From: Bacillota bacterium
GTDB lineage: Bacteria > Bacillota > Clostridia > Lutisporales > Lutisporaceae
Length of the DNA stretch: 25,870 nt
Assembly: GCA_023230985.1 (NCBI GenBank)
Contig: JALNWH010000015.1
Coordinates: forward strand, 1 to 25,870
Direction: 5' to 3'
Positions within the stretch are counted from its first letter, which is position 1. Each line of letters opens with the position of its first letter. The notes beneath the pieces are model-generated. The model was not told the DNA's origin. It did no database searches and was given only the letters and a program-made list of their open reading frames with translations. Positions 7,333-15,705 of the stretch are shown here, in pieces. The position numbers and the translations under genes are program-made.

Positions 7333-7943
7333 ATATGCATTCCTCTTTTATTCAATTCTTCTATAATCCCTTTCCAAATGCTTTTTTTTACTTCTTCGGT
7401 CTTATCCTCTCCATTAATAATCAACCAATTAAATTTCTTCGCCAATCCCAAATACGAATCCCTTACTTTTTCTAAAAAAGCTAAATCTTTTTCATAAATG
7501 TCTCTATCTTTTGGCGGTTTTCTTGAATATGAAGTGTTAGATGTAATGTCAAGTAAAACTACTATATCAGGTTGAAAAAGTTGCTTTTCTATTTCAAGCA
7601 TCCAATCTAATTCCATGCCATTAGCTATACCATAAGCCAATCCGGAAGGTATATATCTATCAATTACTATGAAATCTTTACTTTTTATAAAATCACCAAT
7701 ATCTTCGTTTCTTTCGTAGCGATTAGCTGCAAATAACAATTGTCTAACAATTGGTGAATAATTTCTTTTCCCTTCTAAAAAAAGCTGAATCTCTTTACCT
7801 AAGGGAGTATCTAAATCGTGGAAATGTAGATAAGCAGAACTTAACCCCATTTCCTTCAATCTATCAATAAATAGTTTAGCTTGAGTACCTTTGCCGGATT
7901 GATCTATTCCTTCGAAAACTATAATTATACCCTTTTTATTCAT
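7329..7943 (-). CDS. tmk: Thymidylate kinase family protein (atypical P-loop)
   Basis: Probable dTMP kinase (dTMP + ATP to dTDP + ADP), 204 aa. The P-loop is EGIDQSGKGTQ (about 11-21), and the DR-motif is VIDRYIPSGLAYG. A region near 140-160 (RKPPKDRDIYEKD) occupies the LID position and is followed by VRDSYLGLAKKF. The GKGTQ ending and these details differ from the usual bacterial GAGKTT-type enzyme and look more like the archaeal/eukaryotic branch. The genome might therefore encode a second, classical Tmk elsewhere. The ATG has AGGAGG 4 nt upstream. It lies 24 nt after mtnP, so the two are probably co-transcribed. A related (deoxy)nucleoside monophosphate kinase is possible. Confidence 0.83.
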   Translation of the reverse strand: MNKKGIIIVFEGIDQSGKGTQAKLFIDRLKEMGLSSAYLHFHDLDTPLGKEIQLFLEGKRNYSPIVRQLLFAANRYERNEDIGDFIKSKDFIVIDRYIPSGLAYGIANGMELDWMLEIEKQLFQPDIVVLLDITSNTSYSRKPPKDRDIYEKDLAFLEKVRDSYLGLAKKFNWLIINGEDKTEEVKKSIWKGIIEELNKRGMHI

Positions 7944-7967
7944 TTGGCCTCCTATATAAAATGTTTG

Positions 7968-8717
7968 TTATACTTTTTCAATCATTTTGATAATTACTCT
8001 TTTCACTTTATCGTTGTTTTCGCTAAAAACTTTAAGTACTTCCTCTTCGGTAACGGGGAGAATATTATCCTCTCCTTCTAAACCGGCATCATAATCTGTG
8101 ATTAAGGCTATATTAACATATGGGATTTCTAATTCATTTGATAAGGGGCATTCCGGGTATTGAGTCATATTAACTACATCCCATCCCATACTATTAAACC
8201 ATCTGCTTTCAGCTTTTGTAGAAAATCTGGGACCTTGTATTACAACAACAGTACCTTTTTTATGTAATGAAACACCTTCTTCTATACATGCTTGAATTGC
8301 TATCTCTCTCATTTCTTTATCATAAGGTTCTGCCATACTAATATGTCTAGTCTTATCTTCATCATAAAATGTATCTTTCCTGCCCCAAGTTCTATCTATA
8401 AATTGATCGCAAATAACAAAGTCACCCGGTTTTATTTCTTTCTTTAAACTCCCTGACGCGGTAGGAGCGATGATGCATTTAACTCCTAAATGCTTCATTG
8501 CATACAAATTTGCTCTATAAGGAATACAATGAGGAGGAAAAGTATGTCCTTTACCATGTCTCGGCAAAAAAGCTACTTTCTTACCTCCAATATTTGCTAA
8601 GGCTATTTTATCACTTGGTTTACCATAAGGAGTGTCTATCTCAATCTCTTTGACTTCATCCATAAAAGAATAAAAACCAGAACCTCCAAAAACACCTACA
8701 TCCGCTTTATAATCCAC
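7968..8717 (-). CDS. mtnP: S-methyl-5'-thioadenosine phosphorylase
   Basis: Phosphorolysis of methylthioadenosine to adenine and methylthioribose-1-phosphate, part of polyamine/methionine salvage. The 249-aa protein belongs to the PNP/MTAP phosphorylase family 2. It has GVFGGSGFYSF (phosphate loop), FLPRHGKGHTFPPHCIPYRAN, APTASGSLKKEI, NMTQYPECPLSNELEIPY, and ITDYDAG, whose Asp residues favour 6-aminopurine substrates. A 6-oxopurine (inosine/guanosine) or deoxyadenosine preference cannot be excluded. The start is GTG at 8717 with AGGAGGT 6 nt upstream. tmk follows closely. Confidence 0.9.
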   Translation of the reverse strand: MDYKADVGVFGGSGFYSFMDEVKEIEIDTPYGKPSDKIALANIGGKKVAFLPRHGKGHTFPPHCIPYRANLYAMKHLGVKCIIAPTASGSLKKEIKPGDFVICDQFIDRTWGRKDTFYDEDKTRHISMAEPYDKEMREIAIQACIEEGVSLHKKGTVVVIQGPRFSTKAESRWFNSMGWDVVNMTQYPECPLSNELEIPYVNIALITDYDAGLEGEDNILPVTEEEVLKVFSENNDKVKRVIIKMIEKV

Positions 8718-8749
8718 TTTAAAACCTCCTATAATATACTTTTAATATA

Positions 8750-8778
8750 AATATACATCACTATCCAAGTCTTTACAA
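8750..8778 (-). promoter_or_regulatory. Possible promoter for mtnP-tmk
   Basis: On the minus strand, TTGTAA (8773-8778), a 17-nt spacer and TATATT (8750-8755) lie in the gap between the helicase stop and mtnP. It would allow mtnP-tmk to be expressed independently of the helicase. Confidence 0.45.
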
Positions 8779-8811
8779 CGATTTTAATATTATATTATTT
8801 TACAACTACTT

Positions 8812-10665
8812 TCATCCATACATTTCATCTAAAAACCTAGATGGTCTAACCTTTCTTCCATAGTTATACTTTGGTATATAGATAAATAATTCATCCGCCG
8901 CCCTAGTCATAGCAACATAAAAAAGTCTTCTTTCTTCTTCTAAATCTGATATGTTTATTTCATTCTTTTCGCAGCCTATATTGGGTATCAAGCCTTCTAT
9001 AGCACCAATTATAAATACTACTTTGAATTCCAGACCCTTTGCCTTATGCATAGTCATTATTTTAACACTGTTATTCGTTTTGGATTTATTTTTTTTTAAG
9101 ACTAATTCTACATGATTTAGATATTCATATATGCTATTGAAGTTTGTAATGGAACTACTAATATTACCTAATATATCCACAAATGGTTTTATACTTATAT
9201 TCTTTGAATCTGCAAATTCTTTAATATATTTTTCATAACCGATATGTTTTCTAATATAAAAAACTGCTTGATTTAATTTTACAATACCAATATGCCTCAA
9301 ATCTTTGTCAAGTTTTTTTAAATAATTTTTCTGTTGTATAGTTAATTTTTTACTATTAATTAGGCTTTCAAGAAAATCTCCTTTGTAAACTATTGCATCA
9401 GAAATTGTATGCCTTTCTATATGTCTAAATGGCTTATTAATTATCCTATAAATACTATTATTTCTATCAATATTTTTAGAAGCTTTTAAATAACTTATAA
9501 TATCTTTATATATCCAATGATTATGTATATATGATATTCCTTCAAGACAAATAAAAGGGATTCTGCTATTAACAAAACAATCTATTATAGCCGCTGATTG
9601 AACTTTAGTTCTATATATTACAGCTATATCTGAATAACGCAGCCCTTTACCTATTAAATATTTTATTTTTCCCTCGATAGATCTTGCTTCCGATACAGGA
9701 TCTTCAACTTTAATCATACATGGAGAACTTTCAAGGTTTCTAGTAGAAAAAAGATCTTTTTCATATCTGTTAGGATTGCTTTTTATAACGTTAGTAGCAA
9801 AATGAAGAATTGTTTTATTATTTCTATAATTATCCTTTAAAGTTATAATTTTAGTATCCCTAAAAGTACTTGTAAACCTTTTCATTATATTTGGATCTGA
9901 ACCTCGGAATTTATATATGGATTGATCATCATCTCCCACAACAAATATATTATTTAAAGGTTTAGCTATTAAAGAAATCGTTTCAAACTGCGATTTATTT
10001 ATATCTTGAAACTCATCTATTAATATATATTTATATTTTATTCTTAACTCACTTAAAATTTTATTATTGCTTTTAAGCAAATCATGGCAATGGTTTATCA
10101 TATCTTCAAAATCAAATTTATTTTGCTCTATTTTATAGTTTTCATATTTATCATAAAGATTCCAAAACAATTCATTGTTACAAGATTTTGATTTAAAATT
10201 TCTTTTAGTTAATAACATGTACTTAACATAAGAAAATTCGTTTATTAAATCTTCCAAAGTATCTTCGTCCTTAAAAAAGCCAATTCTGCCATTTGTAGCA
10301 ATTGTTTTAATAAAATCATATCTATCTTTTTCACTTATTAAATCCTCAATCCTATAATTTTTGTAATGTTGTAAAATCTTAAAAAAAGCAGAATGAAAAG
10401 TACCAAAACTAACCTGATTGCATCTATTTGAATATCCTTTTAAACTGCAAAATCTTGATTCCATTTCTTTAGCTGCAGCTCTCGTGAAAGTTATAACAAG
10501 TATATTATGCGGCTCTACATTATAATTTCTTATAAGATTAAGTATTCGTTTTACTATTATAGTGGTTTTACCTGTACCCGGACCGGCTAAAATTAAGCAA
10601 GGTCCTTCAAAATGCTCAACTGCTAGTTTTTGCTCATTATTTAGTGGTTCAAAACTTTCTTTCAT
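8812..10665 (-). CDS. UvrD/Rep-family superfamily 1A DNA helicase, short form
   Basis: ATP-dependent 3'-5' DNA helicase of the UvrD/PcrA/Rep group, probably in DNA repair or replication restart. All SF1A motifs are present in order: Q-motif (LNNEQKLAVEHF), Walker A GPGTGKTT (~29-36), LIDEFQDINKSQ (~213), VVGDDDQSIYKFRG, LKDNYRNNKTI, MTMHKAKGLEFKVVF and RRLFYVAMTRAADELF near the C-terminus. At 617 aa it is about 100 residues shorter than PcrA/UvrD. It ends ~25 residues after motif VI and so lacks the C-terminal extension that binds RNA polymerase in PcrA. The main PcrA is probably another gene. The ATG has AGGTG 6 nt upstream. It stands after the ior terminator; no strong promoter was identified. 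Confidence 0.9.
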   Translation of the reverse strand: MKESFEPLNNEQKLAVEHFEGPCLILAGPGTGKTTIIVKRILNLIRNYNVEPHNILVITFTRAAAKEMESRFCSLKGYSNRCNQVSFGTFHSAFFKILQHYKNYRIEDLISEKDRYDFIKTIATNGRIGFFKDEDTLEDLINEFSYVKYMLLTKRNFKSKSCNNELFWNLYDKYENYKIEQNKFDFEDMINHCHDLLKSNNKILSELRIKYKYILIDEFQDINKSQFETISLIAKPLNNIFVVGDDDQSIYKFRGSDPNIMKRFTSTFRDTKIITLKDNYRNNKTILHFATNVIKSNPNRYEKDLFSTRNLESSPCMIKVEDPVSEARSIEGKIKYLIGKGLRYSDIAVIYRTKVQSAAIIDCFVNSRIPFICLEGISYIHNHWIYKDIISYLKASKNIDRNNSIYRIINKPFRHIERHTISDAIVYKGDFLESLINSKKLTIQQKNYLKKLDKDLRHIGIVKLNQAVFYIRKHIGYEKYIKEFADSKNISIKPFVDILGNISSSITNFNSIYEYLNHVELVLKKNKSKTNNSVKIMTMHKAKGLEFKVVFIIGAIEGLIPNIGCEKNEINISDLEEERRLFYVAMTRAADELFIYIPKYNYGRKVRPSRFLDEMYG

Positions 10666-10716
10666 CTTTTACACCTAAACCTTATGTTAATTTGTATGAA
10701 AGAGACCCCCCTTACA

Positions 10717-10742
10717 ATAAAAAAGGAGAGTTATCCTCTCCT
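10717..10742 (-). terminator. Rho-independent terminator of the ptb-iorAB operon
   Basis: On the minus strand, AGGAGAG (10736-10742), loop GATAA and CTCTCCT (10724-10730) form a 7-bp stem followed directly by a run of T. It begins 7 nt after the iorB stop. Confidence 0.85.
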
Positions 10743-10748
10743 CTCTTA

Positions 10749-11324
10749 TTATATTTCCATTCCCTTATTAAATGCTTTGATATTGATATCTAACATTCTT
10801 TCCGGTAATATTTCCTTTAAAATCTCCATCCAATCAACTTCATCTAATTTAAAAGCTTTAACTAATGATCCAAATAAAACGACATTTTGTGTTTTTATAT
10901 TGCCTAATTCCGATGCAATTTTCCCAGCATCTATAACAATAGTTTTAAACTTTTTCTGTAATTCTTCCAATATTCCTTCAGGATATTCAATTTGTCCAGT
11001 TGCAATTGGCAATGATGGAATCTCGTAATTATTTACTATTACAATTCCATCAGGCTTCAAGTATTCACTCCATCTCAAAGCTTCCATTTTTTCGAAAGCA
11101 ACTAGGATATCGGCTTGTCCTCTCCCTAAAATTGGTGAATAAACTTTTTCTCCATACCTGACCTGAGTAGATACACTGCCTCCTCTTTGCGCCATTCCAT
11201 GAACTTCAGACATTTTCACATCATAACCGGCTTTCATTAAACCCTGAGTTAATAATCTGCTTACCAGTATGGTACCTTGTCCTCCAACGCCGACAAAGAG
11301 TATACTTTTCGTTTCTTTCATCAT
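10749..11324 (-). CDS. iorB: Indolepyruvate ferredoxin oxidoreductase, beta subunit
   Basis: Gamma-type subunit of the 2-oxoacid:ferredoxin oxidoreductase IorAB, which decarboxylates aryl pyruvates from Trp, Phe and Tyr to aryl-acetyl-CoA and reduces ferredoxin. The 191-aa protein opens with the family motif LFVGVGGQGTILVSRLL and continues with MSEVHGMAQRGGSVSTQVRYG, which identifies IorB. It shares one base with the iorA stop (TAATG), indicating translational coupling. A second ATG follows immediately, so the start could be 3 nt later. A terminator follows the gene. Confidence 0.95.
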   Translation of the reverse strand: MMKETKSILFVGVGGQGTILVSRLLTQGLMKAGYDVKMSEVHGMAQRGGSVSTQVRYGEKVYSPILGRGQADILVAFEKMEALRWSEYLKPDGIVIVNNYEIPSLPIATGQIEYPEGILEELQKKFKTIVIDAGKIASELGNIKTQNVVLFGSLVKAFKLDEVDWMEILKEILPERMLDINIKAFNKGMEI

Positions 11325-13072
11325 TATTCACCAACCTTTCCTATGGCATCAAACTTACATACTTGCATACAAACTTCACAACCGGTGCACATTGATTGTT
11401 CAATGTACGCTTTACCATCTTTAAAGAAAATTGCCGGACACCCTACTTTCAGACACATTTTGCATTTAGTACATTTGTCTCTATCTACAACACATTTCTC
11501 CTTAAAAGGTGGCAATCCTTTAATCAAAACACAAGGGCTTTTTGTAACTATAGCAAAAGGTTCTGTGCTTACTTCTGCTTCATCAATTGTTTCTTCTACT
11601 TCTTTTAAATTATTAGGGTCTACCACTTTTACAGTTTTATAGCCTAATGATTTTAAAACATCAACCACATCAATAGTAGTTGCCTCTTCACCCATTAAGG
11701 TTTTTCCGGTTCCGGGATTATCTTGATGTCCTGTCATACCGGTTATTCTGTTATCCAATACAACCGGAATCATATTTCCCTTATTATAAACAATTTCCAT
11801 TGCGCCTGTTAGCCCTGAATGGAAAAAGGTGGAATCCCCCATAACTCCAAAAACCTTTCCGTCTCTTTTAGATACTTCAAATGCTTTTGCTATACCCATC
11901 CCGGCACTAAATCCTGCGCCCATGCAAATAACAGTATCCATTGCACCTAACGGCGGTGAAGCTGCAAGAGCATAACACCCTATATCGCCGGTTATAACCG
12001 TATTTTTTTTCTTTGACATAACATAGAAAAACCCTCTGTGCGGACACCCGGGGCATAATACCGGCGGCCTTGGGGCAGGCGATATATCTAAATCTTTCGT
12101 TTCAAATTCTTTATTTAATAAAGATTTCGAAACAATTTCAGGGTTAAGTTCATAATAATTCGGTATCAATTCCTTGCCTATACACTTAATCCCGGCGGCT
12201 TTAATCTGTTCTTCCATAAAAGGTTCTACTTCTTCCACTATATATAAGGTTTCTACATTTTCAGAAAACTTTTTTATTAAGTCCATAGGCAATGGGAATG
12301 TAAAACCTAATTTTAGATAAGAAGCGTTTTTGCCAAATACTTCTTTTGCATATTGATAGGAAATACCGGCAGTTATAATACCTACTTTTTTATCATTATA
12401 TTCAATTTTATTTAAAGGTGTTTTATTTGAATATTCTTCTAACGCTTTAAGCCTATCTTCAACCTTTATCCTAGCACGTTTAACTGTAGCCGGAACTGCT
12501 ACAAATTTAGGAATATTTCTACTATAGGGCTTAAATTCAACCTCTTCTCTTTCACTAAATTCAACAATGCTTTTACTGTGACAAATTCTCGTAGTAACCC
12601 TATAAAGAACAGGAGTGTCATATTCTTCACTAATTTTATATGCCTCTTTTAAGAAATCTTTACATTCTTGGCTGTCCGATGGCTCAAACATGGGCATCTT
12701 TGCAAATTTAGCATAATATCTATTATCTTGTTCATTCTGAGAACTATGCATGCTGGGATCATCGGCACTAACCAATACAAAACCGGCGTTGACACCTAAA
12801 TAAGAGTAGGTAAAAATCGGATCAGCTGCAACATTAACCCCAACATGTTTCATAGCTGCAATACTTCTCGCTCCCCCAATAGAGGCTCCTATAGCTACCT
12901 CTGTTGCAACTTTTTCATTAGGTGACCATTCACAATAAATTTTTTCCTTGTACTGAACAATGTTTTCCAAGATTTCAGTACTGGGGGTCCCCGGATATGC
13001 AGCTGCAACAGTTACCCCTGCTTCATAAGCACCTCTGGCAATAGCTTCATTACCTGACATTAACTCTCTCAA
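11324..13072 (-). CDS. iorA: Indolepyruvate ferredoxin oxidoreductase, alpha subunit
   Basis: Catalytic subunit of IorAB, 582 aa. The N-terminal domain (GNEAIARGAYEAGV, AAYPGTPSTEI) is the pyrimidine-binding part. The middle has CPGCPHRGFFYV, and the TPP-binding part carries GDIGCYALAASPPLGAMDT, GVMGDSTFFHSG and VLDNRITGMTGHQ. The C-terminus carries two ferredoxin-type [4Fe-4S] clusters: CTKCKMCLKVGCP and CTGCEVCMQVCKF. Start is a TTG at 13072 with AGGAGG 7 nt upstream; the next in-frame ATG is too far from it. It lies 18 nt after ptb, pointing to one operon. The pairing suggests that the acyl-CoA made here is passed to Ptb for ATP generation. Confidence 0.96.
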   Translation of the reverse strand: MRELMSGNEAIARGAYEAGVTVAAAYPGTPSTEILENIVQYKEKIYCEWSPNEKVATEVAIGASIGGARSIAAMKHVGVNVAADPIFTYSYLGVNAGFVLVSADDPSMHSSQNEQDNRYYAKFAKMPMFEPSDSQECKDFLKEAYKISEEYDTPVLYRVTTRICHSKSIVEFSEREEVEFKPYSRNIPKFVAVPATVKRARIKVEDRLKALEEYSNKTPLNKIEYNDKKVGIITAGISYQYAKEVFGKNASYLKLGFTFPLPMDLIKKFSENVETLYIVEEVEPFMEEQIKAAGIKCIGKELIPNYYELNPEIVSKSLLNKEFETKDLDISPAPRPPVLCPGCPHRGFFYVMSKKKNTVITGDIGCYALAASPPLGAMDTVICMGAGFSAGMGIAKAFEVSKRDGKVFGVMGDSTFFHSGLTGAMEIVYNKGNMIPVVLDNRITGMTGHQDNPGTGKTLMGEEATTIDVVDVLKSLGYKTVKVVDPNNLKEVEETIDEAEVSTEPFAIVTKSPCVLIKGLPPFKEKCVVDRDKCTKCKMCLKVGCPAIFFKDGKAYIEQSMCTGCEVCMQVCKFDAIGKVGE

Positions 13073-13090
13073 TGTTTCTCCTCCTTCAAG

Positions 13091-13996
13091 TTAATTATTT
13101 GCTGCAACAATACTACCTAATGCTATAGATAATAACTTTGTTTCTGATGAATCAGCTCTTGATACCAATACAATCGGTGTCTTCGCACCCATGATTATTC
13201 CGGCAGATTTTGAATCAGCAAAATAAGTTAATGATTTTCCCAAAACGTTTCCAACTTCATAGTAAGGTACCAACAAAATATCGGCTTTCCCACCTCCCTC
13301 TCCCTTATAACCCTTATGTTCGCATGCTTGTCTACTAATTGCTAAATCTAAAGCAACGGGACCTTCAGCCAAAACATTATATTTGCTCCATTTCTCACTC
13401 ATATCTGCAATAGCCTTTGCATCTATAGTTGCCGGTATCTTTTCATTTACTACTTCTGCACCGGCAAGACATGAGGCATAAATTTTATCCAATCCCATTG
13501 CTTTGCAAACTTTTATTGCATTTTCTAGAATTTTTACTTTTTGTTCTAAATTAGGTGCTACATTAATGCCACCATCAGTTAAAAATAAAAATTTTGGATA
13601 AGAATTAACTTTATAAACCATTACATGGCTTATAAGACTATCTGTTCTTAAGCCATTGTCCTTATCCAAAACCGCCCTCATAATATCAGCTGTTTGAATT
13701 AAGCCTTTCATAAGAAAGTCTGCTTCTCCATTCCTAACCATTAAAACACTTTTTCTTGCAGCTTCGATTATATCAGGTTCATTAATTATTTGATATATTT
13801 CTTTTGATACACCTAAACTCAATAAAATAGACCTAATCTTATTCCCATCGCCTACTAAAACCGGATCAATCAGTTTCATTTCAGATGCTTTGTGAACAGC
13901 TTCCAACACATCCTTATCCTGAGCGGATGCAACAGCTAATCTCATAGTTTTTTTACTTCCCACAATGGAAAGAAGTTCATCGAAGTCTTTTATCAT
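13091..13996 (-). CDS. ptb: Phosphate butyryltransferase
   Basis: Converts butyryl-CoA, or another branched or aryl acyl-CoA, and phosphate to the acyl phosphate and CoA, feeding an acyl kinase. The 301-aa protein has the phosphate acetyl/butyryltransferase fold: an N-terminal RLAVASAQDKDVLEAVH, then DFLMKGLIQTADIMRAVL, FLTDGGINVAPN, ADILLVPYYEVGNVLGKSL and ADSKSAGIIMGAKTPIVLVSR-like blocks. Length equals classical Ptb. ATG at 13996 is preferred, with GAGG 7 nt upstream, over GTG at 14002. No butyrate kinase gene lies in the window. Being first in an operon with iorAB suggests acyl-CoAs from amino acids as substrates. Confidence 0.9.
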   Translation of the reverse strand: MIKDFDELLSIVGSKKTMRLAVASAQDKDVLEAVHKASEMKLIDPVLVGDGNKIRSILLSLGVSKEIYQIINEPDIIEAARKSVLMVRNGEADFLMKGLIQTADIMRAVLDKDNGLRTDSLISHVMVYKVNSYPKFLFLTDGGINVAPNLEQKVKILENAIKVCKAMGLDKIYASCLAGAEVVNEKIPATIDAKAIADMSEKWSKYNVLAEGPVALDLAISRQACEHKGYKGEGGGKADILLVPYYEVGNVLGKSLTYFADSKSAGIIMGAKTPIVLVSRADSSETKLLSIALGSIVAANN

Positions 13997-14028
13997 TATC
14001 ACACCTCAAATATTATTTTTCTATTAAT

Positions 14029-14057
14029 ATTATACATATTATATTTGTTATCGGCAA
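14029..14057 (-). promoter_or_regulatory. Promoter of the ptb-iorAB operon
   Basis: On the minus strand, TTGCCG (14052-14057), a 17-nt spacer and a perfect TATAAT (14029-14034), about 33 nt before the ptb start. No sigma-54 (GG-N10-GC) motif was seen. Confidence 0.6.
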
Positions 14058-14113
14058 GAAGGGTAAAATCTACATTACCATAGTATAGCTTATTATATTT
14101 GCTACAACAGTAA

Positions 14114-14725
14114 CTAATAACCAAGTTCTTTATTTATTAACAAAACCTCTATTTCTATTTTGTTTGGATTTTTTTCAATAATTACTGTAACATTACACAT
14201 TCTTTGTGGGCTATCGCAGTCGTTACATTTACCGGTAACAGCACATGGAGTGTTAAGTTTCAGCCTCCTTGCATTTTTATATGCATTATTCTTTATAAGT
14301 TCTATAGCATCATCAACATTTTTTGCTATTTTATTTATTCCGCATATAATATATACTTTTTTAGGTCCGTATACCATTGAAGTTGCTCTATTTCCTATAC
14401 CATCAATATTAATAAGTTGTCCTTTTTCTGTTAAAGCATTAGTACTGGTCAAATAAACATCACAACGAGAAGCAAGTAATCGGGCACTATCAATACCTTC
14501 CGGGGTAGATTCTAACCAATGAAAATGAACTTCATTACCTCTCTTTTTTAAAATATTGGGAATATCTAGTTGTGATATAGTCATACTACCGCCTATACCA
14601 ACACTCTCATCTACTTTTATCTTGTTTAGCAAAGCATCTAAAGCAGATTCTACATCATCAAAATACTGCGCCTTAAAATTATTTTTTCTTAGGGCTTCAA
14701 TAATTTTCTTTGCTCTTTCACTCAT
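14114..14725 (-). CDS. LUD-domain (LutC/YkgG, DUF162) protein
   Basis: A 203-aa stand-alone LUD-domain protein. The domain is found in LutB/LutC of the lactate oxidation complex, but single-gene clostridial members have no established function. Visible family blocks are SVGIGGSMTISQLDI, a HWLESTPEG segment, LTSTNALTEKGQLINIDGIGNR and a VYIICGINKIAKNVDDAI-like stretch. Near the C-terminus there is a cysteine cluster, CAVTGKCNDCDSPQRMC, that could bind a metal or Fe-S cluster. No lutA or lutB is nearby. The ATG at 14725 has AGGTGG 8 nt upstream; a GTG at 14737 is possible. It follows the LCP gene by 39 nt and is likely the last gene of the zapA-mutS2 run. Confidence 0.85.
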   Translation of the reverse strand: MSERAKKIIEALRKNNFKAQYFDDVESALDALLNKIKVDESVGIGGSMTISQLDIPNILKKRGNEVHFHWLESTPEGIDSARLLASRCDVYLTSTNALTEKGQLINIDGIGNRATSMVYGPKKVYIICGINKIAKNVDDAIELIKNNAYKNARRLKLNTPCAVTGKCNDCDSPQRMCNVTVIIEKNPNKIEIEVLLINKELGY

Positions 14726-14764
14726 AACCACTGCCACCTTTCCTTATTTTTTAATTATATGCTT

Positions 14765-15652
14765 TTAATCCTTTTCACTAGTTATCAAATTGATCTCCTC
14801 TTCAAGCCTGTCCTTATCAACAACAAAAAATGATAAACCCTCCATAGTTTTTGGGCTTCCCGGTATTGTATGAAATTCAATATTACCATTTTTAATGTTA
14901 TTTGATTTTTTTATAAAATACATCATTTGATTTGGTGTCATGTTGCTTTTAACATTATCCTTTATGGGATCATGTATTTTTAAAAAATTTGACACAATAT
15001 TTCCTTCTAACATTTTATCATAACCTAATTTTATTATGTGTTGCTGCATTTCAATCCTTCCCAAGTCACCGTTTTTATACCCTCCACCTTTATTATTTTT
15101 TCGCCATCTTAATAGTTTGATAATGTCCTCTCCCTTTTCTACTATCTGTCCTTTTTTAAAATGAATATGCAACTTATCAACCGGATCATCATAATCCATA
15201 TTATGCGGCACTTCAACTTTTATGCCTCCTATTGCATCAACAATTGAAGTTACAGCTTTATAATCAAATTCAAAGTAATAGTGAATATCAGTGTTCAACA
15301 ATATTTCAACGGCTTTTTTAGTTCCGCCGGCACCCTCACTCCCAAAAACAGCATTAATTTTTTTCTGTGCAGCAGCATTATACCCTTTTCTAGGGAAATA
15401 AGTATCACGTGGTATAGATATTATATCTATATTGTTTTCTTTCATATCGTAGCTTAAAAACATTAAAGTATCAGATAATTTGTTAGCAACACCTATTACA
15501 AGTACATTGACACGGCCTTTAGGAATCTTAACATCTTCCTCATCATTTGGTTTAACAGAAATTTCATTTAAAAACTTATATATAAATATATAAATAAACA
15601 AAATTCCTATCAAAAAAGTAATTAAGAAAATTTTTATAAAACGTTTTTTCAA
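14765..15652 (-). CDS. LCP (LytR-CpsA-Psr) family cell-wall ligase
   Basis: LCP proteins attach teichoic acids or other anionic glycopolymers from undecaprenyl-pyrophosphate to peptidoglycan, outside the membrane. The 295-aa product has an N-terminal membrane anchor (about 5-27) and an LCP domain with NVLVIGVANKLSDTLMFLSYD, IISIPRDTYFP, INAVFGSEGAGGTKKAVE and the arginine motif GDLGRIEMQQHII. These include the residues that bind pyrophosphate. The start is TTG at 15652, with GGAGG 7 nt upstream. It lies downstream of the DUF3343 gene on the same strand (gap 53 nt). Confidence 0.92.
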   Translation of the reverse strand: MKKRFIKIFLITFLIGILFIYIFIYKFLNEISVKPNDEEDVKIPKGRVNVLVIGVANKLSDTLMFLSYDMKENNIDIISIPRDTYFPRKGYNAAAQKKINAVFGSEGAGGTKKAVEILLNTDIHYYFEFDYKAVTSIVDAIGGIKVEVPHNMDYDDPVDKLHIHFKKGQIVEKGEDIIKLLRWRKNNKGGGYKNGDLGRIEMQQHIIKLGYDKMLEGNIVSNFLKIHDPIKDNVKSNMTPNQMMYFIKKSNNIKNGNIEFHTIPGSPKTMEGLSFFVVDKDRLEEEINLITSEKD

Positions 15653-15705
15653 TTTTAGACCTCCAAAAAATTTGAAAATTACTAACTATATTATAAATAT
15701 GCGTG

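Noticed and set aside
10684..11642. Plus-strand open frames opposite iorB and iorA
   Set aside because: Shadows of strongly conserved genes on the minus strand with no family resemblance of their own.
14040..14113. Imperfect hairpin after the LUD gene (GTTACTGTTGTAGC against GCTATACTATGGTAAT) as a terminator
   Set aside because: Several mismatches and only a weak T stretch follow; not convincing.
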